A stretch of 64,000 bases of DNA from Bradyrhizobium sp. BR13661 (GCF_029892425.1 NZ_JARXWB010000035.1:22092-86091); one strand, 5' to 3'. Positions 52,604-61,481 are shown, counted from the stretch's first letter. A program made the numbers and translations. Notes: generated by a model not told the origin, from the letters alone.

Positions 52604-52651
52604 TGGCGGGCGCACCAAGGCTCGAACCTGGGACCCGCTGACTAAGTGCCA
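52604..52651 (-). other. tRNA-Lys(CTT)-like 3'-half fragment, probable att site
   Basis: On the minus strand the sequence runs from an anticodon-loop-like CTTAGTCAGCGGG through a T arm (CCAGG, TTCGAGC, CTTGG) to the acceptor 3' strand TGCGCCC, discriminator G and CCA. The 5' half is missing. TGCGCCC would pair with GGGCGCA, the usual 5' end of such tRNAs. The truncated side faces right, towards the GH127 cassette. The tRNA identity is likely, not certain. Confidence 0.65.
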
Positions 52652-52965
52652 GCTATGGATTGAGCAGTATCAATGACTTTCCAATCGCAACTCAGGTCTC
52701 CTCTGGACCTAAGTCAGCATTAGTCGCACGACCGAACGCTACCAGCTCGCGACGGTCGGACGGACTCCGGCTCCGCTGCTTCGGTCACGATGTGGGCCGA
52801 ATGCCTCAGATCTTCGCCTTGACCGCCCTGTGGTGACTCCCGAGTGAGCCAAGGCGCATTGCACCCGCAAAAACCTCAGCCTAGCAACGTCCTCGCAATC
52901 GCGAGGATGACACGCGGTACCGCGCCGGGCGGCGCAGCTATTCTATTAATAGCCCGATCAATTAC
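52652..52965. other. Gene-free stretch before the LacI operators
   Basis: No gene seen. This 310-base stretch separates the tRNA fragment from the regulatory region of the GH127 cassette. Confidence 0.4.
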
Positions 52966-52983
52966 TGAGAAACCGTTTTCTCA
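52966..52983. promoter_or_regulatory. LacI-type operator 1
   Basis: TGAGAAACCGTTTTCTCA is a near-palindrome around CG. Its left half matches operator 2 exactly over ten bases. It lies 67 bases upstream of the LacI gene start. Confidence 0.75.
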
Positions 52984-53008
52984 TTGCATCGTCGGCTCAC
53001 TTCGACTA

Positions 53009-53026
53009 TGAGAAACCGGTTTCCCA
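53009..53026. promoter_or_regulatory. LacI-type operator 2
   Basis: TGAGAAACCGGTTTCCCA is a near-palindrome, 43 bases centre to centre from operator 1 (about four helical turns), ending six bases before the LacI ATG. The pair suggests cooperative autoregulation of the whole cassette. Confidence 0.75.
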
Positions 53027-53032
53027 TCGGGG

Positions 53033-54049
53033 ATGGCGAGCTTGTCGAGCTGGGTATCGAGTGAGCGTGTGACGATCTACGACGTGGCCAAGGCCGCGCG
53101 CGTCAGCACTGCGACGGCATCAAAAGCGCTTAATGATTCCGGGCGGATGGCGCAGGAGACCCGCGACCGCATCAAACGCGTCGCGTTGGAACTCGGTTTC
53201 CGACCAAACTCTCTGGCGCGGAGTCTGACGCGCAAACGAAGCTTCACGGTTGGGCTGCTGACCAACGATACTTATGGCCGCTTCACGCTACCGGTCATGG
53301 CCGGGATTTCCGAGGGCCTGATCGACCATGGCGTGTCGGTGTTCCTCTGCGCGGTCGAGGACAATTCCGATCTTGCCAAGACCCATGTGGAAGCGATGCT
53401 CGACAAGCAGGTCGACGGCATCATCGCGACTGGCAAACGCATCGACAAGCCGCTGCCGGTGGACCTATCCGGTCTACCAGTCCCCGTCGTCTACGCACTG
53501 ACTGCCGGCCCATCCGACGGTGTCACTCTGTTGCCAGACGACAGGCAAGGGGCGGCTGAGGCGGTGCGTCACCTGATCGCTCAGGGACGGCGACGCATAG
53601 CGCACATCACCGGTCCATCAGATTTCAAAGTTGTGCATGAGCGCGCGCTCGCCTGCGCCGAAATGCTCTCCGCGGCTACGCGAGCGAAGGACATGGGCAC
53701 ACTGTTCGGCTCATGGTCCGAGCGCTGGAGTCACCAGGCGATTGAAACGCTGTGGTCGGCCTCCGAAAAGCCGGACGGCATCTTCTGCGGCAATGATCAG
53801 ATCGCGCGCGGCGTCGTCGATGCCTTGCGCGAACGCGGCGTGAGTGTGCCGCGCGATGTCTCCATCGTCGGCTTCGACAATTGGGAAATCGTTGCCAAGG
53901 AGACGCGTCCTCCGCTGACGACAGTCGACATGAATCTGAAGGAACTGGGACGACAGGCGGGGCTCGCGCTCGTTCGTCTGGTTAATGGCGAGGCGGTCGA
54001 AAAAGGAGTCTGGAAGCTGCCCTGCAGCCTGATCGTACGCTCGTCGTAG
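53033..54049 (+). CDS. LacI-family regulator of the GH127 cassette
   Basis: A 338-residue repressor: DNA-binding part TIYDVAKAARVSTATASKAL, hinge FRPNSLARSLTRKRSF, sugar-binding core TVGLLTNDTYGRFTLPVMAG and SIVGFDNWEIVAKETRPPLT. The operator spans the region up to six bases before the ATG, so the ribosome-binding site overlaps it; the start could be a few codons further on. All cassette genes follow on the same strand, so it probably represses its own operon until an arabinose-containing sugar arrives. Confidence 0.92.
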   Translation: MASLSSWVSSERVTIYDVAKAARVSTATASKALNDSGRMAQETRDRIKRVALELGFRPNSLARSLTRKRSFTVGLLTNDTYGRFTLPVMAGISEGLIDHGVSVFLCAVEDNSDLAKTHVEAMLDKQVDGIIATGKRIDKPLPVDLSGLPVPVVYALTAGPSDGVTLLPDDRQGAAEAVRHLIAQGRRRIAHITGPSDFKVVHERALACAEMLSAATRAKDMGTLFGSWSERWSHQAIETLWSASEKPDGIFCGNDQIARGVVDALRERGVSVPRDVSIVGFDNWEIVAKETRPPLTTVDMNLKELGRQAGLALVRLVNGEAVEKGVWKLPCSLIVRSS

Positions 54050-54107
54050 TGCTCTCGTCGAACAAAAATGGCCACCGACAACGAAGGCCGCAACCGGAGG
54101 AGATGAA

Positions 54108-55352
54108 ATGAAGGTCCTAAAGGCAGGATTGCTGGCACTCGTGACCGTGTTTGCTTCCGCAGGCGGGGCACTGGCTCAACAAAAGCTGACGATGTGGTCG
54201 CGCTCGAGCAGCGAGGCGTTCATGCCGTCGCTGGTCAAAGCATTCAATGCCGCGCACCAGACGCAGATCGAACTGCAGATCGTACCCAACGCCGAGATGG
54301 TGCAAAAATACGCAATCGCCGCCGCCGGCGGTTCCGCGCCCGATCTGCTTTCGCTCGATCTGGTTTACACGCCGGCCTTCGCTGCGTCCGGCCAGCTCGA
54401 GGACCTGACCGAGCTGGTCAAAAGCTTCCCGTTCTTCGAATACCTGTCCAAGGCCCACCTCGGCGCCGGCACCTACGAGGGTCGCATCTACGGCGTTCCG
54501 ATGTCGGCCGACGCTTCCGTGATGCTCTGGAACAAGCGCCTGTTCAAACAGGCCGGCCTCGACCCGGAGAAAGGGCCCACGAACTGGGCCGAGATCGAGG
54601 AGTTTGCCGGCAAGGTCAACGCCATCGGTGGTGACATCCGCGGCTTCTACTTTTCCGGTGCGTGCGGCGGGTGCAACGCCTTCACCTTCATGCCACTGGT
54701 CTGGGCTTCGGGCGGCGAGATTTTGGCAGAGGGCGCCAAGCGCGCTACGCTGAACACGTCCCAAATGCGCGATGCTGTCGCGCTCTATCGCGGACTGGTG
54801 GCCAAAGGCTACGTGCCCGAAAGCGCCAAAACCGATACAGGAGCCAATTTCTTCGGCGGCTTCGCCACTGACAAGATCGGCATGTCGCCGATCGGCGCAT
54901 TTGCAATCGGCAACCTGGTCAAGAACTACCCGAAGGTCGAGTTCGGCGTGACCTTCCTGCCCGGCAAGACCGGGGGCAAGGCCTCCTTCGCGGGCGGCGA
55001 CAATTTCGTCGTCACGGCCGGACGCAAGAACCTGCCGGCCGTGCGCGAATTCCTGACCTTCGTATATTCGCTCGAAGGCCAAACGCTGCTTGCCAAACTG
55101 GGCAGCCTGCCAACGCGCGGCGATATCGCGGCTGAGGCTGTCAAATCGCTCGACGAACGCTATCTGATCGCTACCGAGGCGATGAAGATCGGCAAGACGC
55201 CGTCGTCGCCGGTCTACAACGACATCATCAACAGCAGCACCGGCCCCTGGAAGCAAATGCTGAACGAGGTCTTCTTTGGCAACGATGTCGAGGGCTCCCT
55301 CGTCAAGGCGGAGAAGACGATGCAGTCGATCATCGACGCATCTGGAAAATGA
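54108..55352 (+). CDS. Sugar ABC transporter substrate-binding protein
   Basis: A 414-residue periplasmic protein with a Sec signal peptide (LLALVTVFASAGG, cleavage after ALA). The family-1 fold shows LTMWSRSSSEAFMPSLVKAF, AAAGGSAPDLLSLDLVYTPA, and GVPMSADASVMLWNKRLFKQ. A GGAGGAG site lies five bases before the ATG. Four cysteines lie close together in YFSGACGGCNAF and elsewhere. It feeds the permeases at 55444 and 56367; by context it binds beta-L-arabinofuranosyl oligosaccharides. Confidence 0.92.
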   Translation: MKVLKAGLLALVTVFASAGGALAQQKLTMWSRSSSEAFMPSLVKAFNAAHQTQIELQIVPNAEMVQKYAIAAAGGSAPDLLSLDLVYTPAFAASGQLEDLTELVKSFPFFEYLSKAHLGAGTYEGRIYGVPMSADASVMLWNKRLFKQAGLDPEKGPTNWAEIEEFAGKVNAIGGDIRGFYFSGACGGCNAFTFMPLVWASGGEILAEGAKRATLNTSQMRDAVALYRGLVAKGYVPESAKTDTGANFFGGFATDKIGMSPIGAFAIGNLVKNYPKVEFGVTFLPGKTGGKASFAGGDNFVVTAGRKNLPAVREFLTFVYSLEGQTLLAKLGSLPTRGDIAAEAVKSLDERYLIATEAMKIGKTPSSPVYNDIINSSTGPWKQMLNEVFFGNDVEGSLVKAEKTMQSIIDASGK

Positions 55353-55443
55353 CCAGTGCGGGGACCGCGCCCTGCGTCATCTCAATACGAAGCTCGGGCG
55401 GCTCTTGCGCCGGGCTACCTACCACTTCGTCGGAAACTCCGTC

Positions 55444-56367
55444 ATGAGCCAGCAAACGATGTCCCATGGACACCTTCCCCGGCGCCGGGGCGCGCAATTG
55501 CGTCGTAAGCAGTTGATTGGCCTGCTCTTCGTGGCGCCCGCAATTCTGCTCGTGCTCATGTTCTTCCTCGTACCGCTCGGCATGGCGTTCTGGATGTCGC
55601 TGCACAACTGGCCCCTGCTCGGCCGGGCGCACTTCATCGGCATCGACAACTACCTGAACTTGATGAGCGACCAGCGCTTCTGGGGCGCCATGCGGTTTAC
55701 GGTGTACTATACCGTGATCGTCACTATTGCGATCTTCGCCGCCGCATTTCCGCTCGCGTTGTTTGTCGAACGAGCGCGACCGCTGACAAAGCTCTACCGC
55801 ACCGCCGTCTTTCTACCAGTCGTCATCGGGTTTGGCTCAGCCAGCCTGCTCTGGTCCTGGTTGATGAACGTCGATGTCGGCCTGTTCTCGCCGCTCGCTT
55901 ACCGACTTGGCCTGACGGAGAAGCCGGTCAATCTGCTCGCCAGCTTCGACACGACCTTTTGGTCAATCATCATCATGGTGGTCTGGAAGACGGCCGGCTT
56001 CAACATGATGATTCTGCTCACCGGCCTGCAAGGCATTTCCTCGGAAGTGCAAGAGGCGGCGCGCATGGACGGCGCTTCCGCCTGGCAACGCTTCCGCCGC
56101 ATTACTTTGCCGCTGATGCGGCGAACCATTGCACTGGCACTGATCTTGTCGATCGCCGGCTCTGTTCTCGCGTTCGACCAGTTCTATATCATCGCGGACG
56201 GCGGCCCGCAGAACAGCACGGTCACCGCCGTCTACTGGATCTTCAGCCAGTCTTTCGTCTCGTTCCGCCTCGGCTACGGCGCAGCAATGTCGATGGTTCT
56301 GCTCGCAATACTCGTCACCATCAGCGTCGTCCAGTTGCGCCTGCTGCGCACGCCGGAGGGTGCCTGA
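55444..56367 (+). CDS. Sugar ABC transporter permease 1 (UgpA/MalF-type)
   Basis: A 307-residue inner-membrane protein with six helices after a basic N-terminus (RRRGAQLRRKQLIGLLFVAP). The EAA loop is SSEVQEAARMDGASAWQRFR, then ITLPLMRRTIALALI. ATG 55444 gives a normal N-terminus; the frame is open upstream into the binding-protein gene. Its stop overlaps the start of the next permease (TGATG). Confidence 0.92.
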   Translation: MSQQTMSHGHLPRRRGAQLRRKQLIGLLFVAPAILLVLMFFLVPLGMAFWMSLHNWPLLGRAHFIGIDNYLNLMSDQRFWGAMRFTVYYTVIVTIAIFAAAFPLALFVERARPLTKLYRTAVFLPVVIGFGSASLLWSWLMNVDVGLFSPLAYRLGLTEKPVNLLASFDTTFWSIIIMVVWKTAGFNMMILLTGLQGISSEVQEAARMDGASAWQRFRRITLPLMRRTIALALILSIAGSVLAFDQFYIIADGGPQNSTVTAVYWIFSQSFVSFRLGYGAAMSMVLLAILVTISVVQLRLLRTPEGA

Positions 56368-57227
56368 TGTCCCGCAAAGCCGCCGCCTCGCGCCGCAAGG
56401 TCTGGAGTGCAACCCGCTATCACGCGATCGGACTTGTCATCTCCTTCCTTTTCGTCGCACCGATCGCCTGGAGCGCGCTCGTCAGTTTCAAGTCCTCCGC
56501 CGAAGCTGCCCTCCCGCCCCTGCCGCCCTGGCCTGTGGAAGGCTTTAGCACGCAGAGCTACGAGAACCTGGCGAAATACGGCGTCGGCATCTGGACCTAT
56601 GCCGCCAACAGCTTGACGGTCGCCGCCGCAACCGTGATCGTCACCGTCATCATCAGCCTGCTTGCCGGATACGGTTTCTCGCGCTTTCAGTTCCCGCTCA
56701 AGAACCTGCTGTTCATGCTGGTCATCTCGACGGTGATGATCCCATTTCAATCGATCCTGACGCCGTTGTTCCTGATCCTGACAAAACTCGGGCTTCAAAA
56801 CACTCTGCCGGGCCTCGTGCTGATTTATGTGACGTTGCACCTGCCGTTTTCGATCTTCATGATGCGCAATGCTTTCGACGCCGTGCCCAAGGATATCGAA
56901 GACGCGGCAAGGGTCGATGGCGCTTCCGTATTGCTGATGCTTCGCAGGGTGATGCTGCCTCTGGTGTTGCCTGGAGTGGCGACCGTGGCGATCTTCGCCT
57001 TCCTCGCTTCGTGGAATGAGTTCCTGGCCGCACTGATCCTCCTTACTGATCAGAAGAAGTATACCCTGCCCGTGATGATGGCAGCCGTCCGCTCGGGTCA
57101 ATTCGGCACGATCGACTGGGGTGCGGTGCAGTCGGGCGTGATGCTGATGATGGCGCCATGCCTCGCCCTCTTCCTGCTGCTGCAGCGCTACTACATCCGC
57201 GGCCTTACGGCTGGCGCGGTCAAGTAA
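56367..57227 (+). CDS. Sugar ABC transporter permease 2 (UgpE/MalG-type)
   Basis: A 286-residue permease, six helices. The EAA loop is PKDIEDAARVDGASVLLMLR, then VMLPLVLPGVATVAI; the C-terminus ends QRYYIRGLTAGAVK. GGAGGG, within the preceding gene, lies six bases before the ATG. It follows the usual MalFG arrangement with 55444. Confidence 0.92.
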   Translation: MSRKAAASRRKVWSATRYHAIGLVISFLFVAPIAWSALVSFKSSAEAALPPLPPWPVEGFSTQSYENLAKYGVGIWTYAANSLTVAAATVIVTVIISLLAGYGFSRFQFPLKNLLFMLVISTVMIPFQSILTPLFLILTKLGLQNTLPGLVLIYVTLHLPFSIFMMRNAFDAVPKDIEDAARVDGASVLLMLRRVMLPLVLPGVATVAIFAFLASWNEFLAALILLTDQKKYTLPVMMAAVRSGQFGTIDWGAVQSGVMLMMAPCLALFLLLQRYYIRGLTAGAVK

Positions 57228-57261
57228 TTCACCCCAATCACATCAATGGAATGGTGACGAC

Positions 57262-59202
57262 ATGACTTCTCTCGATTTGCCCAAAGCCAGCGGTTTCCGG
57301 CCCCCCGCCGTTCCCGATGTCGAGGTGCGCGGCTTCTGGGGCGATCGCATGGACGCCGTAGCGGACAGGACCGCGATGATCCTCTATGAGCGTTGCGTTG
57401 CCGCCGGCATGTTCGACCAGATCGATCCTGCGCGGCCGGTGCCACCCGTCAAGATGCCGTGGCATACCCGAGCCGACGGCAAGCCAGACACCGTTAACGT
57501 ACAGATGTTCTGGGATTCGGACGTGGCCAAAGTGATCGAGACCGCGGCGTATGCACTCTATCGCAAGCCGAACTCGGACCTAGAAGCCAAGATCGATGCG
57601 ATCATCGACATGTTCGCAAGATTGCAACAGCAAGATGGCTACCTGAACTCCTGGTTCATCCGGATGCAGCCTGGACAGCGCTGGACCAATCTGCGCGACT
57701 GCCACGAACTCTATTGCGCCGGCCATCTGATGGAGGCGGCCGTCGCGTATTACGACGCGACGAGCAAGCGCGCACTGCTCGACGTGATGTGCCGCTATGC
57801 CGACCATATCGATAGAATGTTCGGCCCTCGCGCGGATCAGAAGCCCGGCTATTGCGGCCATGAGGAGATCGAACTCGCTCTCATCCGCCTTGGCCGCGCC
57901 ACCGGCCAGCAGCGCTATCTTGACCTAGCCCGTTACTTTATCGACGCACGGGGACAGCAACCGCATTATTTCGATGTCGAAGCGGCGAAGCGTGGCGTCG
58001 ATCCAGCTGGGTGGCGGCACAAGACTTACCAGTATAACCAGTCGCATCTTCCGGTGCGCGAGCAGACGAAAGTCGTCGGCCATGCCGTACGGGCAATGTA
58101 TCTTTATTCTGGAATGGCAGATGTCGCGACCGAGTTCAGCGACGACAGTTTGACAGAGACATTGAAGGGCCTTTGGGAGGACCTGACTTCCAAGCAGATG
58201 TATGTCACTGGCGGCATCGGCCCGGCAGCCAGCAACGAGGGCTTCACTGAGTACTACGATCTTCCCAACGAGAGTGCCTATGCCGAGACCTGCGCAGCAG
58301 TCGCGCTGATGATGTGGGCGAGCCGCATGCTTGGGCGAGGCCCGGATCGGCAATACGCAGATGTCATGGAGCAGGCGCTCTACAATGGCGCGCTCGCTGG
58401 TCTCTCGATCAATGGCACGCGCTTCTTCTACGACAATCCGCTCGAAAGTCGTGGCGGCCATCATCGCTGGACCTGGCATCGCTGCCCGTGTTGTCCGCCA
58501 AACATCGCGCGCACCGTAGCCGCAATCGGCAGCTACATGTATGGCGTCTCCGCCGACGGCGTCGCGGTGCATCTATATGGCGAAAGCACAGCTCGACTGA
58601 AGCTCTCGTCCGTCCTGGTGACGTTGACGCAGCATACGACGTATCCGGCGGACGGGCGCGTCAAGATCGGCGTCGGCCTCGAAAAGGCAGCGACCTTTGC
58701 GCTGGCCCTGCGCGTGCCTGGTTGGTGCGACACCCCGTCCCTGACACTTAACGGCGAGGTCGTCGAACTCGGCGAGATGGACGGCGGCTACATCCGGCTG
58801 AACCGCGCGTGGCAGGACGGTGATGTGCTGATATTGGATCTGCCGATGAACGTGCGCGCCCTGCACGCGCATCCGGCGGTCAAGGCCGATCTCGGCCGCG
58901 TCGCCGTTGCGCGAGGTCCGCTGATCTATTGCGCCGAAGAAGCCGACAATAGCGCCGAACTCAACGCACTGATTTTGCCTCCCAACCTTGAGGCGGCGCG
59001 CACGTCGCCCGTGCCAGAATTGGGTGGCGCCCTCGCAATTCTGTTGCCGGCACGGCGCGAGGAATGGCGCCATCGCGACGGAAAGCTCTACGATACGCGG
59101 CCGCCCGACCTTGCCGACGTTACGGCGCGGCTCATACCCTACCACCTCTGGGACAATCGTGCCCCCGGCGAGATGCTGGTCTGGATAAGGTCGAGCCGAT
59201 GA
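57262..59202 (+). CDS. GH127 beta-L-arabinofuranosidase
   Basis: A 646-residue cytoplasmic glycoside hydrolase with an (alpha/alpha)6 barrel. In the Bifidobacterium enzyme HypBA1 a Glu-x-Cys pair and a Cys-Cys pair bind zinc, one Cys being the nucleophile. Here the Glu and Cys are in SAYAETCAAVALMMW and the Cys-Cys in WHRCPCCPPNIARTVA. N-terminal blocks (FWGDRMDAVADRTAMILYER, NSWFIRMQPGQRW) and the C-terminal beta-sandwich are complete. It would release L-arabinose from beta-L-arabinofuranosides such as those on plant hydroxyproline-rich glycoproteins. Lack of a signal peptide fits intracellular cleavage after import. Confidence 0.93.
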   Translation: MTSLDLPKASGFRPPAVPDVEVRGFWGDRMDAVADRTAMILYERCVAAGMFDQIDPARPVPPVKMPWHTRADGKPDTVNVQMFWDSDVAKVIETAAYALYRKPNSDLEAKIDAIIDMFARLQQQDGYLNSWFIRMQPGQRWTNLRDCHELYCAGHLMEAAVAYYDATSKRALLDVMCRYADHIDRMFGPRADQKPGYCGHEEIELALIRLGRATGQQRYLDLARYFIDARGQQPHYFDVEAAKRGVDPAGWRHKTYQYNQSHLPVREQTKVVGHAVRAMYLYSGMADVATEFSDDSLTETLKGLWEDLTSKQMYVTGGIGPAASNEGFTEYYDLPNESAYAETCAAVALMMWASRMLGRGPDRQYADVMEQALYNGALAGLSINGTRFFYDNPLESRGGHHRWTWHRCPCCPPNIARTVAAIGSYMYGVSADGVAVHLYGESTARLKLSSVLVTLTQHTTYPADGRVKIGVGLEKAATFALALRVPGWCDTPSLTLNGEVVELGEMDGGYIRLNRAWQDGDVLILDLPMNVRALHAHPAVKADLGRVAVARGPLIYCAEEADNSAELNALILPPNLEAARTSPVPELGGALAILLPARREEWRHRDGKLYDTRPPDLADVTARLIPYHLWDNRAPGEMLVWIRSSR

Positions 59203-60281
59203 GCATATCTGAGACAGCGACCATCGAACTGCGGGGCGTGCGAAAAAGCTTCGGGTCGGTCAATGTCATCCATAATGTCGACCTCAAAGTCGAAGGCGGC
59301 GAGTTCGTTGTCTTTGTCGGCCCATCAGGCTGCGGCAAATCCACTCTGTTGCGAATGATCGCGGGACTTGAGGAAGTTAGCGATGGCGACATCCTTATTG
59401 CGGGCCGGGATGTAACCGATCTTGACCCCGCCAAACGCGGTATCGCTATGGTCTTCCAGTCCTATGCGCTTTACCCACATATGACCGTGCGCGAGAACCT
59501 TGCTTTTGGTCTCGAAATCGCCAAAACACCGGTCCCGGAGATCTGGCGTCAAGTCGAGGCTGCGGCCGAGATTCTCAAAATCGGCTCTCTGCTAGACCGT
59601 CGCCCGGGCCAGCTCTCGGGCGGGCAGAGGCAACGCGTTGCGATCGGCCGGGCGATCGTGCGCAAGCCGTTGGTTTTCCTCTTCGATGAGCCGTTGAGCA
59701 ACCTCGACGCCGAGTTGCGTGTCAGCATGCGCGTCGAGATCGCGAGGCTGCACCGCGAACTCGGCAACACGATGATCTACGTCACGCACGATCAAACAGA
59801 AGCGATGACGCTGGCCGACAGGATCGTCATTCTTCGGGAGGGGCGAATCGAGCAGGTAGGAACGCCCCGTGAAGTCTACGAGAACCCAAACAACCTGTTC
59901 GTCGCCGGCTTCATCGGCTCGCCGCGCATGAACGTGCTAGACGCAGTCGCGCTAGGAGGCGATCGGTTTTCGGTGGGCGGCTCCGAAGTGTCTCTCGGCC
60001 AGCCAGTGCCGGCCGGCACGGCCAGCCAGACGACTAAGTTGGGCGTCCGGCCGGAGCACTGGCTTGTCAGCGATCAGAGGAAGAATGCGCTGCTAGCCCA
60101 AGTTGATTTCGCGGAATATCTCGGCAGTATCCGATACATTCACTGTAAGCTCTTGAGTGGCGAGGCCGTTACGGTGGAGCAGCGCGACGGCCCGGAGCTG
60201 GCTTCTGGTCAAAGGATTTGGCTGACCTGCAATCCTGTAAATCTGCTATACTTCTTGCCGTCGGGAGAAAGAATCCGTTGA
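59199..60281 (+). CDS. Sugar ABC transporter ATPase (UgpC/MalK-type)
   Basis: A 360-residue ATPase: Walker A FVGPSGCGKSTLL, Q-loop MVFQSYALYPHM, signature QLSGGQRQRVAIGRA, Walker B VFLFDEPLSNLD, H-loop YVTHDQTEAM. The C-terminal regulatory OB-type domain is present (GFIGSPRMNVL, LGVRPEHW). The ATG overlaps the GH127 stop (ATGA). It energises the cassette's own permeases and could also serve the ATPase-less importer at 34195-37215, as shared MsiK-type ATPases do; the latter is inference. Confidence 0.93.
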   Translation: MSISETATIELRGVRKSFGSVNVIHNVDLKVEGGEFVVFVGPSGCGKSTLLRMIAGLEEVSDGDILIAGRDVTDLDPAKRGIAMVFQSYALYPHMTVRENLAFGLEIAKTPVPEIWRQVEAAAEILKIGSLLDRRPGQLSGGQRQRVAIGRAIVRKPLVFLFDEPLSNLDAELRVSMRVEIARLHRELGNTMIYVTHDQTEAMTLADRIVILREGRIEQVGTPREVYENPNNLFVAGFIGSPRMNVLDAVALGGDRFSVGGSEVSLGQPVPAGTASQTTKLGVRPEHWLVSDQRKNALLAQVDFAEYLGSIRYIHCKLLSGEAVTVEQRDGPELASGQRIWLTCNPVNLLYFLPSGERIR

Positions 60282-60313
60282 ACGTTGTCCTCCCCGAAAA
60301 CGATCGCCCCGAA

Positions 60314-60360
60314 CGCTCATAACGGTCTGGTTGCAGGTTCGAGTCCTGCCGGGCCCACCA
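60314..60360 (+). other. tRNA(CAT) 3'-half fragment, probable att site
   Basis: The sequence runs from the anticodon loop CTCATAA (anticodon CAT, tRNA-Met or tRNA-Ile2) through a perfect T arm (GCAGG, TTCGAGT, CCTGC) to the acceptor strand CGGGCCC, A and CCA. No 5' half exists upstream; the GH127 operon ends 33 bases before. The truncated side faces left, so the island it bounded lies to the left. Confidence 0.8.
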
Positions 60361-60427
60361 GTATTTTCAAGGGCTTGGCCCGGCTTCTGACGCTTGGCTT
60401 TCTCGTCGACCAACGAAACAACCAATC

Positions 60428-61084
60428 CTACGTTCTTGCTCGGTGCCGAGTGCGTTCCGATAGCGTTCGCAGCCACGCGCAGATGGTCCGGATGATGATG
60501 GCCGTAGGTTTGGCACCAAACTGCGCCAACGTATGGTATATGAATGCCTTGTGCTCGGCCTTAGTGTCCACCGCAAGACTCATGTAGAGTGGGATTTCTG
60601 CCTTGACTGTTAGGCTGTTACTTTCATCAAACACAGCCTTGGCAATCTTGACCGCGTCGCCAGAATTCCGGTCGTTACGAAGCATCGCCTCTACTGTAAG
60701 AATAACATTCGCCCAATGTTCGCCCCGCAGGCGCTCAACGCGATCCGCATATTCGGGATGCGCATCAAAGAACTTCTTTTTGGAAAGCGAGTAGCTGAAC
60801 ACCGAGTCGTCTGCATCCGCGTCATTGAAGCAAGTTGTCCCATCCCATCCCACATTTACGCCGAATGCACCGCGCAAATCGGCCCCGGTGAAGTCAAAGC
60901 CGCGCAGATCAGAGTTCGAAAAATCAACGTCGGACAAGTCGGCATGCTTAAAGTCGCGAGCCGGGTTTAAGCCTAAAAACCGCACTTGCTCGGAAAAGCT
61001 ATCTAAGTTCGATGCAAAACACCTTTCTGCGAGATGCAGAGTATCGTTTGGTACTTTGGCTTGAAGTGACTCTTCAATCTTCAA
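60428..61084 (-). CDS. Protein with a short pentapeptide-repeat segment
   Basis: A 218-residue protein. Residues 45-75 are pentapeptide repeats (ADLSDVDFSNSDLRGFDFTG, then ADLRG), about five to six units, enough for just over one coil of the four-sided helix. The rest is helical (ILTVEAMLRNDRNSGDAVK, LAQFGAKPTAIIIRTICAWL) and unrecognised. The start overlaps the end of the gene at 61074 by 11 bases on the same strand, so they are coupled. Function unknown; there is no catalytic motif or membrane helix. Confidence 0.65.
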   Translation of the reverse strand: MKIEESLQAKVPNDTLHLAERCFASNLDSFSEQVRFLGLNPARDFKHADLSDVDFSNSDLRGFDFTGADLRGAFGVNVGWDGTTCFNDADADDSVFSYSLSKKKFFDAHPEYADRVERLRGEHWANVILTVEAMLRNDRNSGDAVKIAKAVFDESNSLTVKAEIPLYMSLAVDTKAEHKAFIYHTLAQFGAKPTAIIIRTICAWLRTLSERTRHRART

Positions 61085-61481
61085 TGTCTAATTCCGACCT
61101 AGAAAATGCAACAAATCCATCAAATCCATCCCCACCGGCAAGGGCTTTAGCGATTAGCACTTGAAACAGCTTCTTCTCGTTGGTGCTCTTAAAGATTTTG
61201 GATTTTTTGGCGGTGAGAATAAGATCCCTTTGCTTTGCGTACGCAGTCAGATCGAGCCGTTTGTCATTGGCTCTGTCATGAGACTCAACGCGACACAGGA
61301 CCGCGTCATTCAGATAAGTCCCATCAAGGATTGGTTGCTCCCACGGAGGCTCAGTGACCTCCCACATTAGGTTTCCACGAGCACGTACGCGGTAGTGCGT
61401 CTGTCTTTCGGTCGTGGAAACCGTACCCTTTTCGGCAATTGCTTGAGAGCCTCCGGTCTTTGCCGAAAGCTCTGAATTCAC
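61074..61481 (-). CDS. Hypothetical partner of the pentapeptide-repeat protein
   Basis: A 135-residue soluble, charged protein: residues 25-60 THYRVRARGNLMWEVTEPPW, residues 85-120 RDLILTAKKSKIFKSTNEKK, LFQVLIAKALAGGDGFDGF. No known motif. It is translationally coupled to the next gene (11-base overlap), implying that the two proteins act together. Confidence 0.5.
   Translation of the reverse strand: MNSELSAKTGGSQAIAEKGTVSTTERQTHYRVRARGNLMWEVTEPPWEQPILDGTYLNDAVLCRVESHDRANDKRLDLTAYAKQRDLILTAKKSKIFKSTNEKKLFQVLIAKALAGGDGFDGFVAFSRSELDIED

Noticed and set aside
52604..52651. Intact tRNA gene at this place, and at 20181 or 60314
   Set aside because: Only the 3' half is present in each case; no D arm or 5' acceptor strand can be found upstream.
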